A stretch of DNA of 44,488 bases from ZAX-1 sp046533095 (lineage in GTDB: Bacteria > Bacillota > Clostridia > Lachnospirales > Lachnospiraceae): assembly GCA_046533095.1 (NCBI GenBank), contig JAJQRA010000029.1, positions 1-44,488 on the forward strand. The letters run 5' to 3'. Within the stretch, counting starts at the first letter, position 1. Every line of letters starts with the position of its first letter. The notes under the pieces were generated by a model. It saw only the letters and a list, made by a program, of their open reading frames with translations, searched no databases and was not told where the DNA came from. A program made the translations under genes and the position numbers. Of the stretch, positions 23,182 through 32,096 are shown in pieces.

Positions 23182-24183
23182 TTGAGAGAAAACGCTATTA
23201 AAGTATTGCGCGGACAAATGGTTAAAACAGGGATACCGCACATCGGGTTCGTTGCATATGGCAGCGCGAATATGGACGCTTACGTGAATCACGCGTTGGC
23301 GGAGGGGGTCGTGCATCAGCTTTCTTTCGCTGACAAGTTTTCCATAGAAAATATGAATTGTCAGTTTTTACACCTCGCCTGTATTCCGTACCATATCAAG
23401 GAACGGTTTATCGAGTTGCTTTCTTTTGACTCTATCAGTGGGGTGAACAAAGAACACGGCTTGGGAGATTTCGAGATAACAGGCGGGATTTATATTTCAT
23501 TAAATCAAGGAAAGGCGGGAGAACTTATTTTCTCGCCGGACGTACCCATTAAGGGAATCCGAATTTTGATTCGCGAAGAGTTCTATCAATCTTATTTAAA
23601 AACCAGATTTCCAAAGGATTCTCTGGCAACTGATGATATTGCCTTGCTGAACAATGTAAATTGCACGAATCCGGGCTTGCAGCTTATCTTTGGGCAAATC
23701 AAGCGCAGTATAGAATCAGGCGTAGATTCAGAACTCTATTATGAGAGTAAAATCGCCGAGATTTTATATTTTATCACAGCGCAAAATACAGACTGCCCCT
23801 TGCGGAAAATGTGCGAACAGCGAATTTTAAGTCAAACGGATATGACGGCAGTGAACAGGGTTAAGGAAATGATTCACGAGCGAATATCCGATTCTATCAA
23901 AATTTCAGAGTTGGTATTTATAACCGGAACAAGCGCCGCAAAGCTCCAAAATGATTTCAAAACCGCTTTTGGAAGTACAATCCACAAATATCTGCAAAGC
24001 CGCCGCATGGATATTGCTCTGCTGGAAATAGAAAATACGGACAAGCCTTTGCAGATAATCGCGCAGGAGATAGGCATCAAGAAGCCAAGCCACTTCTCGG
24101 AAATATTCAAACGCACCTATGGAATGACGCCTATGGAATACCGAAGCATTGCGCGACAACAGGAGGTGGGCGTTAATGGATAA
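23182..24183 (+). CDS. AraC-family transcriptional regulator
   Basis: A 333-residue protein with a C-terminal AraC/XylS double helix-turn-helix (about 225-325). The first helix pair is in KISELVFITGTSAAKLQNDF, and the signature end is IAQEIGIKKPSHFSEIFKRT then YGMTPMEYR. The N-terminal about 200 residues form an uncharacterised effector domain. A TTG start at 23182 is supported by GGTAGGTGA about 6 nt upstream; no ATG fits better. It is divergent from the ZinT-like operon and overlaps the DtxR-type gene by 8 bp, so the pair is co-expressed. Some AraC proteins of this kind respond to siderophores or metals; the ligand here is unknown. Confidence 0.88.
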   Translation: MRENAIKVLRGQMVKTGIPHIGFVAYGSANMDAYVNHALAEGVVHQLSFADKFSIENMNCQFLHLACIPYHIKERFIELLSFDSISGVNKEHGLGDFEITGGIYISLNQGKAGELIFSPDVPIKGIRILIREEFYQSYLKTRFPKDSLATDDIALLNNVNCTNPGLQLIFGQIKRSIESGVDSELYYESKIAEILYFITAQNTDCPLRKMCEQRILSQTDMTAVNRVKEMIHERISDSIKISELVFITGTSAAKLQNDFKTAFGSTIHKYLQSRRMDIALLEIENTDKPLQIIAQEIGIKKPSHFSEIFKRTYGMTPMEYRSIARQQEVGVNG

Positions 24184-24553
24184 GTTATCAATCACAATGG
24201 AGAGCTATCTCGATACAATTTACGAATTATCCGAAAAATGCGGTACGGTGAGATTAACGGATATTGCGATAAAAACAGGCGTAACGAAGTCCACGGCAAA
24301 CGCGGCGATGAACACGCTTGCCGAACGAAGTCTGATTCAAAATGAGCGGTATCGTCAAATCTGTCTTACGGAATCAGGTAAGGTGATGGCGAAAAACATT
24401 GCGGAAAAGCATGATACAATCAGACGATTCTTTATCGAGGTTTTGAAGTTGGATAGCGATATTGCGGATAGTGACGCCTGCGCCATTGAACACATCATCA
24501 GCGTCGGCGCAGTCGGCGCTATGCGTGATTTCCTTGGCGTGAATCAAGAATGA
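24176..24553 (+). CDS. Short DtxR/MntR-family metal-dependent regulator
   Basis: A 125-residue protein with the DtxR-type winged helix (MESYLDTIYELSEKCGTVRL, IKTGVTKSTANAAMNTLAER) and a C-terminal dimer/metal region ending DACAIEHIIS. The SH3 domain is absent. The ATG at 24176 lies within the end of the AraC gene and is preceded by GGAGGTGGG. It resembles the regulator at 14793-15158, so the window holds two related metal sensors. The best target guess is the DtxR-like palindrome at 22945-22958 before the ZinT-like operon. Confidence 0.85.
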   Translation: MDKLSITMESYLDTIYELSEKCGTVRLTDIAIKTGVTKSTANAAMNTLAERSLIQNERYRQICLTESGKVMAKNIAEKHDTIRRFFIEVLKLDSDIADSDACAIEHIISVGAVGAMRDFLGVNQE

Positions 24554-24590
24554 TATAGGAAATCACATCGTGCTACTAAAAAACAGACAC

Positions 24591-24660
24591 TCATTCCCCG
24601 TTTTTTAGAGGTCTTTTTGTTGAAATGTAATCTACGACATCACCCCCTGACAAATCGACA
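24591..24660 (-). pseudogene. Fragment of the small HTH DNA-binding gene
   Basis: The frame reads DLSGGDVVDYISTKRPLKNGE then stop, matching the N-terminus of the decayed gene at 20030-20233 (DLLRGSVVDYISAKEASEK) in both protein and DNA. Nothing follows the first helix. The two fragments bracket the ZinT/AraC/DtxR block on the same strand. Confidence 0.5.
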
Positions 24661-24668
24661 TAGCAACA

Positions 24669-24890
24669 TTATTTTCCCCCTTTCTTCTTCACTATAAGAA
24701 AAATGCTCAATAATATCGTCATATATATTGATATTTCTTTTTTATGAAATGACACTATTAGCTTAGAAAAGACTTTGGGATTACTCAAATTAATCTTCTC
24801 AATCCCAAGCTTATCAAATAGTATAAAAATATTCTCTTTTGTCTGATTTGTTAAAGCGTTGATAAACTCATCTTCTTCAAAAGAGTTCAC
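24669..24890 (-). CDS. Hypothetical protein fragment with C-terminal membrane helix
   Basis: The frame gives about 73 residues: an acidic helical part (SFEEDEFINALTNQTKENIF) and a C-terminal hydrophobic helix (ISIYMTILLSIFLIV) followed by KKKGGK. The same frame stays open upstream to about 25000 with protein-like sequence (SIFDLGRTKLDDYIGIRDDY) but lacks a start there, and a one-frame-off stretch (VYDSLVLAGGKEV) precedes it. It therefore looks like the tail of a larger decayed membrane protein rather than a gene starting at 24890. I do not recognise it. Base composition is AT-rich, unlike the genes to the left. Confidence 0.35.
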   Translation of the reverse strand: MNSFEEDEFINALTNQTKENIFILFDKLGIEKINLSNPKVFSKLIVSFHKKEISIYMTILLSIFLIVKKKGGK

Positions 24891-25141
24891 CCCATAGTCA
24901 TCCCTTATGCCAATGTAATCATCTAATTTAGTCCTACCTAAATCAAATATTGACTTATCACTTCCTTCCCGCCAGCAAGTACGAGGCTGTCATACACACC
25001 TGATGTTAATTTAATGCTAAGCTGCCTTTCATTCTTCTTTTTTGATGTAAAACGAGCCCATTTTCATCAAATTTGCTGATTTTTCAGCACTTTTATAGCA
25101 AGACTAAATCAGTGGAAACCCTTGTATTTACTGGCTTCTTA
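24891..25141. other. Intergenic region with decayed coding sequence
   Basis: This holds minus-strand open fragments around 24895-25015 that continue the hypothetical protein at 24669-24890, in two frames. From 25020 to 25141 only AT-rich sequence with no recognisable gene, hairpin or promoter is seen. Confidence 0.4.
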
Positions 25142-26563
25142 CTAACCTAGCACTATATTAACACAATCCCCCCATTCTTGATTTGGATAGATCCGATTGG
25201 CGTCTTTTGCCGTTCCTCTTATAATAAGATTTCTGATATCTGCTGAGGAGATATCCGTGTAGTTGCCTCTGCCTACCGCCCATTCTAAAATCAGCGCTAC
25301 CGCCCCTGCACTAATTGCGGCCGAGATGCTTGTTCCTGTCATCGTTGTAAAGGCATTATTTGTCCCTGCCCCATAAACATCTACACCGGGTGCAACGAAA
25401 TCCGGCTTTATAATGTCGTCGGTGGTATACCCTCTTCCGGAATATAAATAAATACTGTTGTCCTTTGAATTATAGGCTCCTACCGTGATCGGCAGTTCTG
25501 CCGCACCCGGTGTCGTAATTGTCGTATCGGGATTCGAGCGGATAAAAAATAATTCTGCGGTGAGAAAATTTGACATTGGAAGCCAGATATTAAACATTCC
25601 CCTTATGACGCTTTCCCCATAAACCCGGATATTCCACAATCCTTTCGAAGGTGAGTCAACCCGTATAAAGATTAGCTGAGCTCCGCTTAGAATATCTGAA
25701 ACACGGTAGTCAACGGTCACGGTCGTATCTTCAAACACAAAATTGTATTCTACACTGCTGTCCCAACGAATTGCACTTTTCGGAAACCGCTCTCCCGTAG
25801 GGGAAATCATTTCAATCGAATATAAATCCGGCGCCATAGACCATAGTTCAGCGACAAATCCTTTTACATTGTCCCCTACATTTACTTCAACATTTTCATA
25901 CTCACCTAAAACAAAACCGCTTTTTGAGAAATGGCGACGGCGGTTTGCTTCGTTTCCTCCGGCAACTACCACGGCACGCTGCTTTTGGGAATCAATTTTA
26001 TCAAGCAGATTAGACAAGGCTCCAACCCCGCTATGGCTGCCTGAATTGCTGCCCACGCTGATGCATATCACCAATGGCATATGCAGTTCTGCCGCAAGCC
26101 TATTTAAATACACAGCGCCCGCCATAATATCATTTTCCTGATATGCGACTGCATCATCTTGTATAAAGAAATAGTCCTTTAAGTACTGTTTTGCCCGCTT
26201 TAGCTTTACCATAGCGATCCTTGCAAAAGGCGCCACGCCGGTAAACGTATAGTTGCTGTCTTGCGTTCCGGCGGCAACGCTAGATATAAAAGTCCCATGC
26301 CCAGTATCATCAATTTGTGGAACAATAGCGTTTGGATCATTTGACGAAAGTGCCACATTGATATCTGAATTTCGATACTCTGCACCATATAAAAAGCCCT
26401 CCGGCGGCAATCCTGTTTCCTCCGATTGATCCCAAATAGCTTCAATTCTGCTTGTTTTATCTGTGTTGCAAAAAACCTCATTTTTGTAGTCGATTCCCTC
26501 TCCTGTCAAGTAGCTGTAAACACTTTTTTTCAAGGCTTTTCGCTCTTTTTTAATCAAAATCAA
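25142..26563 (-). CDS. S8 (subtilisin-like) peptidase lacking the catalytic Asp
   Basis: This 473-codon frame has most of the S8 fold of the CspC-like clostridial group. It carries catalytic His89 in DDTGHGTFISS, oxyanion Asn204 in AGGNEANRR, catalytic Ser412 in TMTGTSISAA and the large insert typical of the group. The first catalytic motif, normally (I/V)(I/V)DTGIDY, is replaced by YLTGEGIDY: the DTG part and everything N-terminal are missing. The protein starts from a TTG about 20 codons earlier with no strong ribosome site. It looks like a 5'-truncated gene or a pseudoprotease such as CspA/CspC, which act in spore germination without full triads. The AT-rich junction with the recombinase block lies only 78 bp upstream, so truncation by that block is likely. 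Confidence 0.75.
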   Translation of the reverse strand: MILIKKERKALKKSVYSYLTGEGIDYKNEVFCNTDKTSRIEAIWDQSEETGLPPEGFLYGAEYRNSDINVALSSNDPNAIVPQIDDTGHGTFISSVAAGTQDSNYTFTGVAPFARIAMVKLKRAKQYLKDYFFIQDDAVAYQENDIMAGAVYLNRLAAELHMPLVICISVGSNSGSHSGVGALSNLLDKIDSQKQRAVVVAGGNEANRRRHFSKSGFVLGEYENVEVNVGDNVKGFVAELWSMAPDLYSIEMISPTGERFPKSAIRWDSSVEYNFVFEDTTVTVDYRVSDILSGAQLIFIRVDSPSKGLWNIRVYGESVIRGMFNIWLPMSNFLTAELFFIRSNPDTTITTPGAAELPITVGAYNSKDNSIYLYSGRGYTTDDIIKPDFVAPGVDVYGAGTNNAFTTMTGTSISAAISAGAVALILEWAVGRGNYTDISSADIRNLIIRGTAKDANRIYPNQEWGDCVNIVLG

Positions 26564-26640
26564 TACTTGCTGTTAAGTCACTGCCTACAGATAGCTTGTT
26601 GAATGTTAAATTAATGCAAAATCAATATATATATATATGA

Positions 26641-28167
26641 CTATGCCACCCTAGTATTCTCTTTCCAGCATATCTCAATATTCTGCTCATCATAAACCAC
26701 TATCTTTTCAATATAGTGATTTATCATTTCTTTTGATAATACCGCAAACTCATTCCCAACACTCAGTCGAGCCCTCTCGCATTCCATCTTGATATACGAT
26801 GCTTCCATTCCCTGAACAGTCTCATTCAAATCAGCCAACTCTTTCTCTATTGATTTTACCGCTATATCGTCCGACTGGAAACTGTCAGTCTTTCCAGAAG
26901 CATAATTCTGGTACGCTTCAAAATTCTGATGTTTCAATTTTTGTATCCTACTGTCAATCATCTGCTTTTTCTCTTTCAAGTCTTTCAATTCTTTATCTAG
27001 CCTTATTACTGCTTCTTCACAGAGTTTTTCTAGTTCCCCATCGGCATGTAGTTTATCCTGCATCATAAACAGAACATATTGCTCCATGAACATCACATTA
27101 ACCTTATTTCCACAATTTTCCGTTGCATTTGAATAACGAGTGCAACAGCTAAAGTATGGGTTCAGACCTCTACGATGACACAAATTCTTGTTACAGCACC
27201 CACAAACCAGCTTACCTACAAGCGGGTGTGTTTGATTGTATTGAGGATTTCTTTTAAATCCACGCCCCTCCTGCACCTTTTCAAACACTTCCTTTTCAAT
27301 GATTGGCTCATGGTGGTTGTCGGTAACCAACCACTCCTCACGAGGATTCATGTGATTTTTCCCACCAACAAAATCCTTTGTATATTTCTTTTGCGCAATA
27401 TTACCGATATATATTTCATTTCTTAGTATCTGGCATATAGCACTGCTCGCCCACAGGAACCGCTCACCCTTTGGCACTCTACTGGTTCTACCCTTTTCAA
27501 TCTTAAATTCAATAGGTGTCTTTACCTGTGTTTCATTGAATAATCTTGCAATCTCAACTGATGTGTATCCTTCCACCGTTAAAGAGTAAATGCGTCTGAC
27601 TATCTCTGCCTCATCTTCGGCAATCAATAATGCGTGTCTGTCTTCTGGATCTTTCTCATAACCGAAGGGACTGTTTCCACTTATATATTGCCCCTGTTCC
27701 TTTCTAATAGCAAGAGAGGAACGAACCTTTTGGGACAAATCTTTACTATACAAATCATAGAGCAAATTTTTAAAATTAACATCAATATCCGCAATACTTC
27801 CCTGATAATTTTTACTGTCATAATTGTCGTTGACTGAAATAAACCGCACACCCATAAACGGAAATATCTGTTCCAAATAGGAACCTAGTTCAATATAATC
27901 CCTTGCAAATCTCGAAAAATCTTTTACTACAATGCAATTTATTTTAGATTCTTTTACTAATCCCAGCATCTTTTGCATACCCGGACGTTCAAAGTTGGTT
28001 CCTGTATATCCATCATCACAAAGCTCAAGCAAGTCATAATCTGAAAAGTTTTCCGCAACGAACTTGCTTAAAAGAATTCTCTGCATGGTAATACTGTTGC
28101 TTTCGCATTTTTTTTTATCATCTTCTTTTGATAGTCGAATATAAATTGCAATCTTATACCTCTTCAT
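26641..28167 (-). CDS. Large serine recombinase, third of three
   Basis: A 508-residue site-specific recombinase. The N-terminal resolvase domain has the catalytic Ser13 in IAIYIRLSKED, the SITMQR motif and KDFSRFARDYIELGSYLE. A recombinase domain follows, then a zinc ribbon (CGCCNK, then CCTRYSNATENCGNK) and a C-terminal coiled coil. Such enzymes catalyse unidirectional integration or excision between short att sites without replication. It is the last gene of a three-recombinase operon, 1 bp after the previous stop, and is followed by an AT dinucleotide run and the truncated peptidase. Stand-alone activity or joint action with the other two cannot be told from sequence. Confidence 0.92.
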   Translation of the reverse strand: MKRYKIAIYIRLSKEDDKKKCESNSITMQRILLSKFVAENFSDYDLLELCDDGYTGTNFERPGMQKMLGLVKESKINCIVVKDFSRFARDYIELGSYLEQIFPFMGVRFISVNDNYDSKNYQGSIADIDVNFKNLLYDLYSKDLSQKVRSSLAIRKEQGQYISGNSPFGYEKDPEDRHALLIAEDEAEIVRRIYSLTVEGYTSVEIARLFNETQVKTPIEFKIEKGRTSRVPKGERFLWASSAICQILRNEIYIGNIAQKKYTKDFVGGKNHMNPREEWLVTDNHHEPIIEKEVFEKVQEGRGFKRNPQYNQTHPLVGKLVCGCCNKNLCHRRGLNPYFSCCTRYSNATENCGNKVNVMFMEQYVLFMMQDKLHADGELEKLCEEAVIRLDKELKDLKEKKQMIDSRIQKLKHQNFEAYQNYASGKTDSFQSDDIAVKSIEKELADLNETVQGMEASYIKMECERARLSVGNEFAVLSKEMINHYIEKIVVYDEQNIEICWKENTRVA

Positions 28168-28168
28168 C

Positions 28169-29857
28169 TTAAATGACCTCCCTTCCTGCTAATAGAACGT
28201 CGTTTCTTTTAAACGCAAATATTATCTTCACGCGTTGGTCTGGATAGGCTTCTATTCGGTTAATCAATACTCTAATCACTTCCGCCGTCAGTTCACTCTT
28301 CCCATTTCCTTTTACCAATGTGCGCAAAAAGTGATTTTTTTGAACTGTCTCATAGTCAATTGTCCTAAGCTTTTCTGTAATAGCAGTTCGTTTCTCTTTA
28401 TACGAGTCTATCTTTCTATTATTTTCCTCCTTTATTCGCTTAAAACTGTCTGCATCTATTTCTCCCATTCGATATTTTAGATACTGCTCACTTCCAAGTT
28501 TTGTTATATTTTCAATATTTCTTTCCAATCCGAGTAACTCTTCATTCCATTCTTCTTTTATCCTTTCCGCTTCCCTATTATTACTTTCTACCATATCTTT
28601 TGGTCGCATTGCCGATAATGAAAATCCCTGCCGAATTGCTTCTTTTATAATATCGCTAAGCGAACTTAGTGTTATGACTTTCGTGACACACTTATCTTCA
28701 TCAATTCGTTCAATCTTGGGGCAATTATAGCTATATGTCCGAATTCTATCCTTAGAACGAAACTCTTTTGTAGCAGTTATTCTTCTCATCTTCGAACCAC
28801 AGTCACCACAATAGAGAACGTCTGCAAATATATCCTCATCTACTGGAATTCTTTTCGAGTACCCATTTTTGTTACAATACACCGAAGATTTTTCAAACTT
28901 TCCTGCAACCGCAAAAAACATGTCTTCACTGATAATTGCTTCATGGGTGTGCTCTTTTACAGACCAATCCTCAGAATCAACGTCACGTTTAGATCGCATC
29001 ATATAGTCTTTTCCACAAGTTCTTCCTTGAACAAGGCACCCAATATACACTGGATTCGTCAAAATCATTTTGACCGTTCCTCTTGACCACTCTTGCAGTT
29101 TTACTCCATCCTGCCAATAAATATGTCCTGTCATATGATATTCCATCGGTCTAACAATTTTTTCTTCATAAAGCCATACAACTATTTGCTTCATATTTTT
29201 ACCTGAAAGAAATAAGTCAAATATCATTTTAACAATATCAGATGTGGTTTTCTCAACAAAAAGGCATTTTTTATCACCAATCCACTCCGCCCTATACCCA
29301 TAGGGTGCTACACCACCTGTATAGCTGCCTTGTTCCCACTTCATTTGCCTACTGGATTTAACCTTTACAGCAATATCCTTGGCATACATTTCATTCACTA
29401 GGTTCTTCAAATTTACACCTAAAGTCTCATTCTGTCCTGATATGTTCATACTATCAAATTTGTCTGTAACAGCTATGAAGCGAACTTCCATAAAGGGAAA
29501 TATCTTTTCGATATAGTTTCCAGTCTCAATGTGGTTTCTACCAAAACGTGACAAGTCCTTTACGATGATGCAGTCAATCTTACGCATTCTTACATCCCGC
29601 ATCATACGTTCAAAACCTTCTCTTTCAAAATTGGTTCCCGTTTTTCCTATATCAGTATAGCACTCAAATATAACCATATCCCTCTGCTGTTTAATAAATG
29701 CTTTTGCAATTTCAATCTGTGTTTCAATGGACTCATTCTTTCTATCATTTGTATCCACAGATAATCTCGCATAAATTCCAACCGAATACATTTTTGCTGG
29801 CTTTCTGTTTATGGTCACATTCATGTTTGTTTGTGTCTTTTTAGAGGTTCTCGCCAT
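28169..29857 (-). CDS. Large serine recombinase, second of three
   Basis: A 562-residue recombinase with a 22-residue basic extension before the resolvase domain (VGIYARLSVDT, catalytic Ser33; SIETQIEIAKAF; KDLSRFGRNHIETGNYIE). The recombinase domain is followed by a zinc ribbon (CGDCGSKM, and YNCPKIERIDEDKC) and a coiled coil. It abuts the first recombinase gene without a gap, so the operon is tightly coupled. Its divergence from the neighbours suggests old specialisation rather than recent duplication. Confidence 0.92.
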   Translation of the reverse strand: MARTSKKTQTNMNVTINRKPAKMYSVGIYARLSVDTNDRKNESIETQIEIAKAFIKQQRDMVIFECYTDIGKTGTNFEREGFERMMRDVRMRKIDCIIVKDLSRFGRNHIETGNYIEKIFPFMEVRFIAVTDKFDSMNISGQNETLGVNLKNLVNEMYAKDIAVKVKSSRQMKWEQGSYTGGVAPYGYRAEWIGDKKCLFVEKTTSDIVKMIFDLFLSGKNMKQIVVWLYEEKIVRPMEYHMTGHIYWQDGVKLQEWSRGTVKMILTNPVYIGCLVQGRTCGKDYMMRSKRDVDSEDWSVKEHTHEAIISEDMFFAVAGKFEKSSVYCNKNGYSKRIPVDEDIFADVLYCGDCGSKMRRITATKEFRSKDRIRTYSYNCPKIERIDEDKCVTKVITLSSLSDIIKEAIRQGFSLSAMRPKDMVESNNREAERIKEEWNEELLGLERNIENITKLGSEQYLKYRMGEIDADSFKRIKEENNRKIDSYKEKRTAITEKLRTIDYETVQKNHFLRTLVKGNGKSELTAEVIRVLINRIEAYPDQRVKIIFAFKRNDVLLAGREVI

Positions 29858-31513
29858 TTATATCGCCTCCCCTCTAAGCTGCTGATTAGACTCTACATAG
29901 TCCGCAAGCATGGTAACTTTTGAAAACAATTCTTTGTACCTAAGTTCCAGATACACTCTTTTATCTTCATATACAAGAATACGTTTTACAAAGGAAATCA
30001 ATGTTACTCTATCAATCTCCGTTATCTGCATTGCTATTTTCATTCGCTCCAGATTCATGCCTGCTGTAACGCCCGACTTAAAGAGTTTTTTTATTGTTTC
30101 TTCCTGATTACAGATTGCTTGTTGAAGTTCCTGATAACGTTGCTCATATATTTCTCTAAAATTTTTAAAATCTTCCTCTGTAATAATTTGTTTTTTCAAA
30201 TCTTCATATAGTCCGGCTCTAAGCGTTAAATACTTATCCTGTTCACTATGCAACCTTTCAATTTCCTTATCAAAAGAAACTACTTCTTCAAAGTTAATTT
30301 CCATTTGTTCAATGGATCTAAGTACTTTACTTTTATTTAAAAACAAGGATATCTGCTGTCTAAGTCCAGCTAATACTAGACCATTCAAATCTTCTTCTGA
30401 AATAATGTGTCTGCTACATTTGCCACCTTTATTTTTTGTGGAACAAATAAAAGAAACGGTTTCCACTCCTTTATATCGATTCATTCTGCGTACCATGGGT
30501 TCCATACAATCACCACAAAATAAAATTCCTGCGTAAATATGTGCTTTCTTTTCTCCACCACCTGCACGAGTGTCTATTTTTAACAAATCTTGCACAATCT
30601 CAAAGTCTTCCATTGAGATCATAGCTTCGTGCGTTTTCTGCACCTTCGTCCATTCTTCTTCGGGCTTCTTTACGGATTTTTTCACCTTGTAATTGACTTT
30701 TTTTTCTTTCCCTTGCACTAAAGTTCCAGTGTAATTCTCATTTGTCAGTATCCGCTTTACTGCAACTGCTGACCATTTCGTTTTTACGCTAGTAATAAAA
30801 CCTGTTTGAAACTTCTCACCTTGCACTTTTTTATATTCCATTGGGGAAAGTATACCTAAATCATCTAATAATTCCGCAATTGCAAGATTACTGTACCCTT
30901 CTATTTTCCATGTGAAAATCTTCCGTACAATATCGGCTGCATAATCATCTGGCACAAGTAAATTTCTATTGTTTTCACATTTCTTATATCCGTACGCTGT
31001 AAAAGCACCAATAAACTCTCCATTTTCCCTCTTAATTTTCTGATGACTTCTTACTTTGCCCGATATATCTCTGGAATAAGAATCATTTACAAAGTTTTTT
31101 ACAGGTACTACTAAAGATGTCTCATTATAGTCTGCTGTTAATGAATCAAAATGGTCTGTCAATGCAATAAAACGCACAGAAAAAGCCGGAAAGGTTTTCT
31201 GAATCAACCGCCCGGCTTCAATATAATCTCGTCCTAATCTGGATAAATCTTTTACAATCACACAATCAACATTACCAGCTTCAACGTCCTTCATCATTCG
31301 TTTAAATTCTGGTCTATCGAAATTCGCACCTGACCAACCATCATCTACATATATATCGTAGATTCCCATGTTGTCCTGTTTTCTTACATAAGAACGAATC
31401 ATGTCTCTTTGTGAACTAATACTACTGCTTTCTGCTTTGTTGCCATCAATATCCCCATCGTCACGACTTAAGCGAAGATAAATGGCTACATTATAAAATT
31501 CCTTTGCTTTCAT
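29858..31513 (-). CDS. Large serine recombinase, first of three
   Basis: A 551-residue recombinase: resolvase domain with VAIYLRLSRDD (catalytic Ser16), SISSQRDMIRSY and KDLSRLGRDYIEAGRLI. The recombinase domain, a zinc ribbon (CGDCMEPM, and CSTKNKGGKC) and a C-terminal coiled coil follow. AGGAGGAACGCAG precedes the ATG at 31511-31513. It heads a three-gene operon; triplets of this kind are known from mobile elements of Clostridia. No relaxase, conjugation or resistance cargo lies beside it, so the element is either very small, partly lost, or extends through the bla region to the right. Confidence 0.93.
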   Translation of the reverse strand: MKAKEFYNVAIYLRLSRDDGDIDGNKAESSSISSQRDMIRSYVRKQDNMGIYDIYVDDGWSGANFDRPEFKRMMKDVEAGNVDCVIVKDLSRLGRDYIEAGRLIQKTFPAFSVRFIALTDHFDSLTADYNETSLVVPVKNFVNDSYSRDISGKVRSHQKIKRENGEFIGAFTAYGYKKCENNRNLLVPDDYAADIVRKIFTWKIEGYSNLAIAELLDDLGILSPMEYKKVQGEKFQTGFITSVKTKWSAVAVKRILTNENYTGTLVQGKEKKVNYKVKKSVKKPEEEWTKVQKTHEAMISMEDFEIVQDLLKIDTRAGGGEKKAHIYAGILFCGDCMEPMVRRMNRYKGVETVSFICSTKNKGGKCSRHIISEEDLNGLVLAGLRQQISLFLNKSKVLRSIEQMEINFEEVVSFDKEIERLHSEQDKYLTLRAGLYEDLKKQIITEEDFKNFREIYEQRYQELQQAICNQEETIKKLFKSGVTAGMNLERMKIAMQITEIDRVTLISFVKRILVYEDKRVYLELRYKELFSKVTMLADYVESNQQLRGEAI

Positions 31514-31546
31514 CTGCGTTCCTCCTGATTAATATTGTTAGCAAAA

Positions 31547-31601
31547 CCCGTCCTACGGGGAATTGAAACCTACAATCAGGATTTCTACTGAAATAATCCT
31601 G
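31547..31601. promoter_or_regulatory. Leader hairpins upstream of the recombinase operon
   Basis: CCCGT-CCT-ACGGG (31547-31559) is a short hairpin followed by GAATTGAAACC. CAGGATT (31577-31583) and AATCCTG (31595-31601) form a second stem followed by TTTTTAGG, a plausible terminator on the plus strand. Either could be part of the recombinase recognition region; no copy is seen at the other end of the recombinase block. Confidence 0.4.
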
Positions 31602-31651
31602 TTTTTAGGTTAACATAACTTTCAAAAATGTAAAGATATCTTTTAACTTTC

Positions 31652-31924
31652 TCAAACCATAATTTGTGTTTTCCTCTTAGTCAGCAAAATCATACGATCA
31701 TCAATCAAATCATCTGTCCCTTCCATAAAACCAATCTGCAAAATATATTCTCCAACATTTTGAGCAAATGGATTGCCAGTCTGTTCCATATAAGATTTGA
31801 TTCGGCTTTCTACACATCTTTCCGTATCAATAACAATGTCTTCCGCATTAACAAGTTCTTCTCTTTTTAAATCCATAATGTTCATAGCCTGCATACACTT
31901 TATTTCTTCTATTGATAAACACAT
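31652..31924 (-). CDS. Small DUF6870-like protein of mobile elements
   Basis: A 90-residue protein with SRIKSYMEQTGNPFAQNVGEYILQIGF followed by an acidic stretch and a basic end, the pattern (SFLEQIGNPYxFxVGxxVVxxxF) of small proteins commonly carried by clostridial conjugative elements and annotated as DUF6870. No biochemical role is known. The ATG at 31922-31924 follows GAGGTTTTGAT. It lies 138 bp upstream of the recombinase operon on the same strand and is probably part of the same element. Confidence 0.65.
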   Translation of the reverse strand: MCLSIEEIKCMQAMNIMDLKREELVNAEDIVIDTERCVESRIKSYMEQTGNPFAQNVGEYILQIGFMEGTDDLIDDRMILLTKRKTQIMV

Positions 31925-32053
31925 ATCAAAACCTCATTGCACCCGCTCTTTCCTATTATATTTCTTTGGTAGATTGTCCTATAACCTAAGCTCTGCTTAT
32001 TGTTCATCCATATTTCTACAAATGACATACCTTGCCCACATCGGCAAATATGT

Positions 32054-32080
32054 AAAAGCTGGACGACACGCCCAGCTTTT
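32054..32080. terminator. Hairpin AAAAGCTGG/CCAGCTTTT
   Basis: AAAAGCTGG (32054-32062) and CCAGCTTTT (32072-32080) form a perfect 9-bp stem with A/T flanks in both directions. It lies just after the MazF remnant's stop (32097-32099) on the minus strand, as a gene-end terminator would. Confidence 0.7.
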
Positions 32081-32096
32081 GCTTAATCTACTTATT

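Noticed and set aside
31547..31570. CRISPR-repeat-like sequence (hairpin followed by GAATTGAAACC)
   Set aside because: Only one copy is present, with no spacers or cas genes; it is better described as a leader hairpin.
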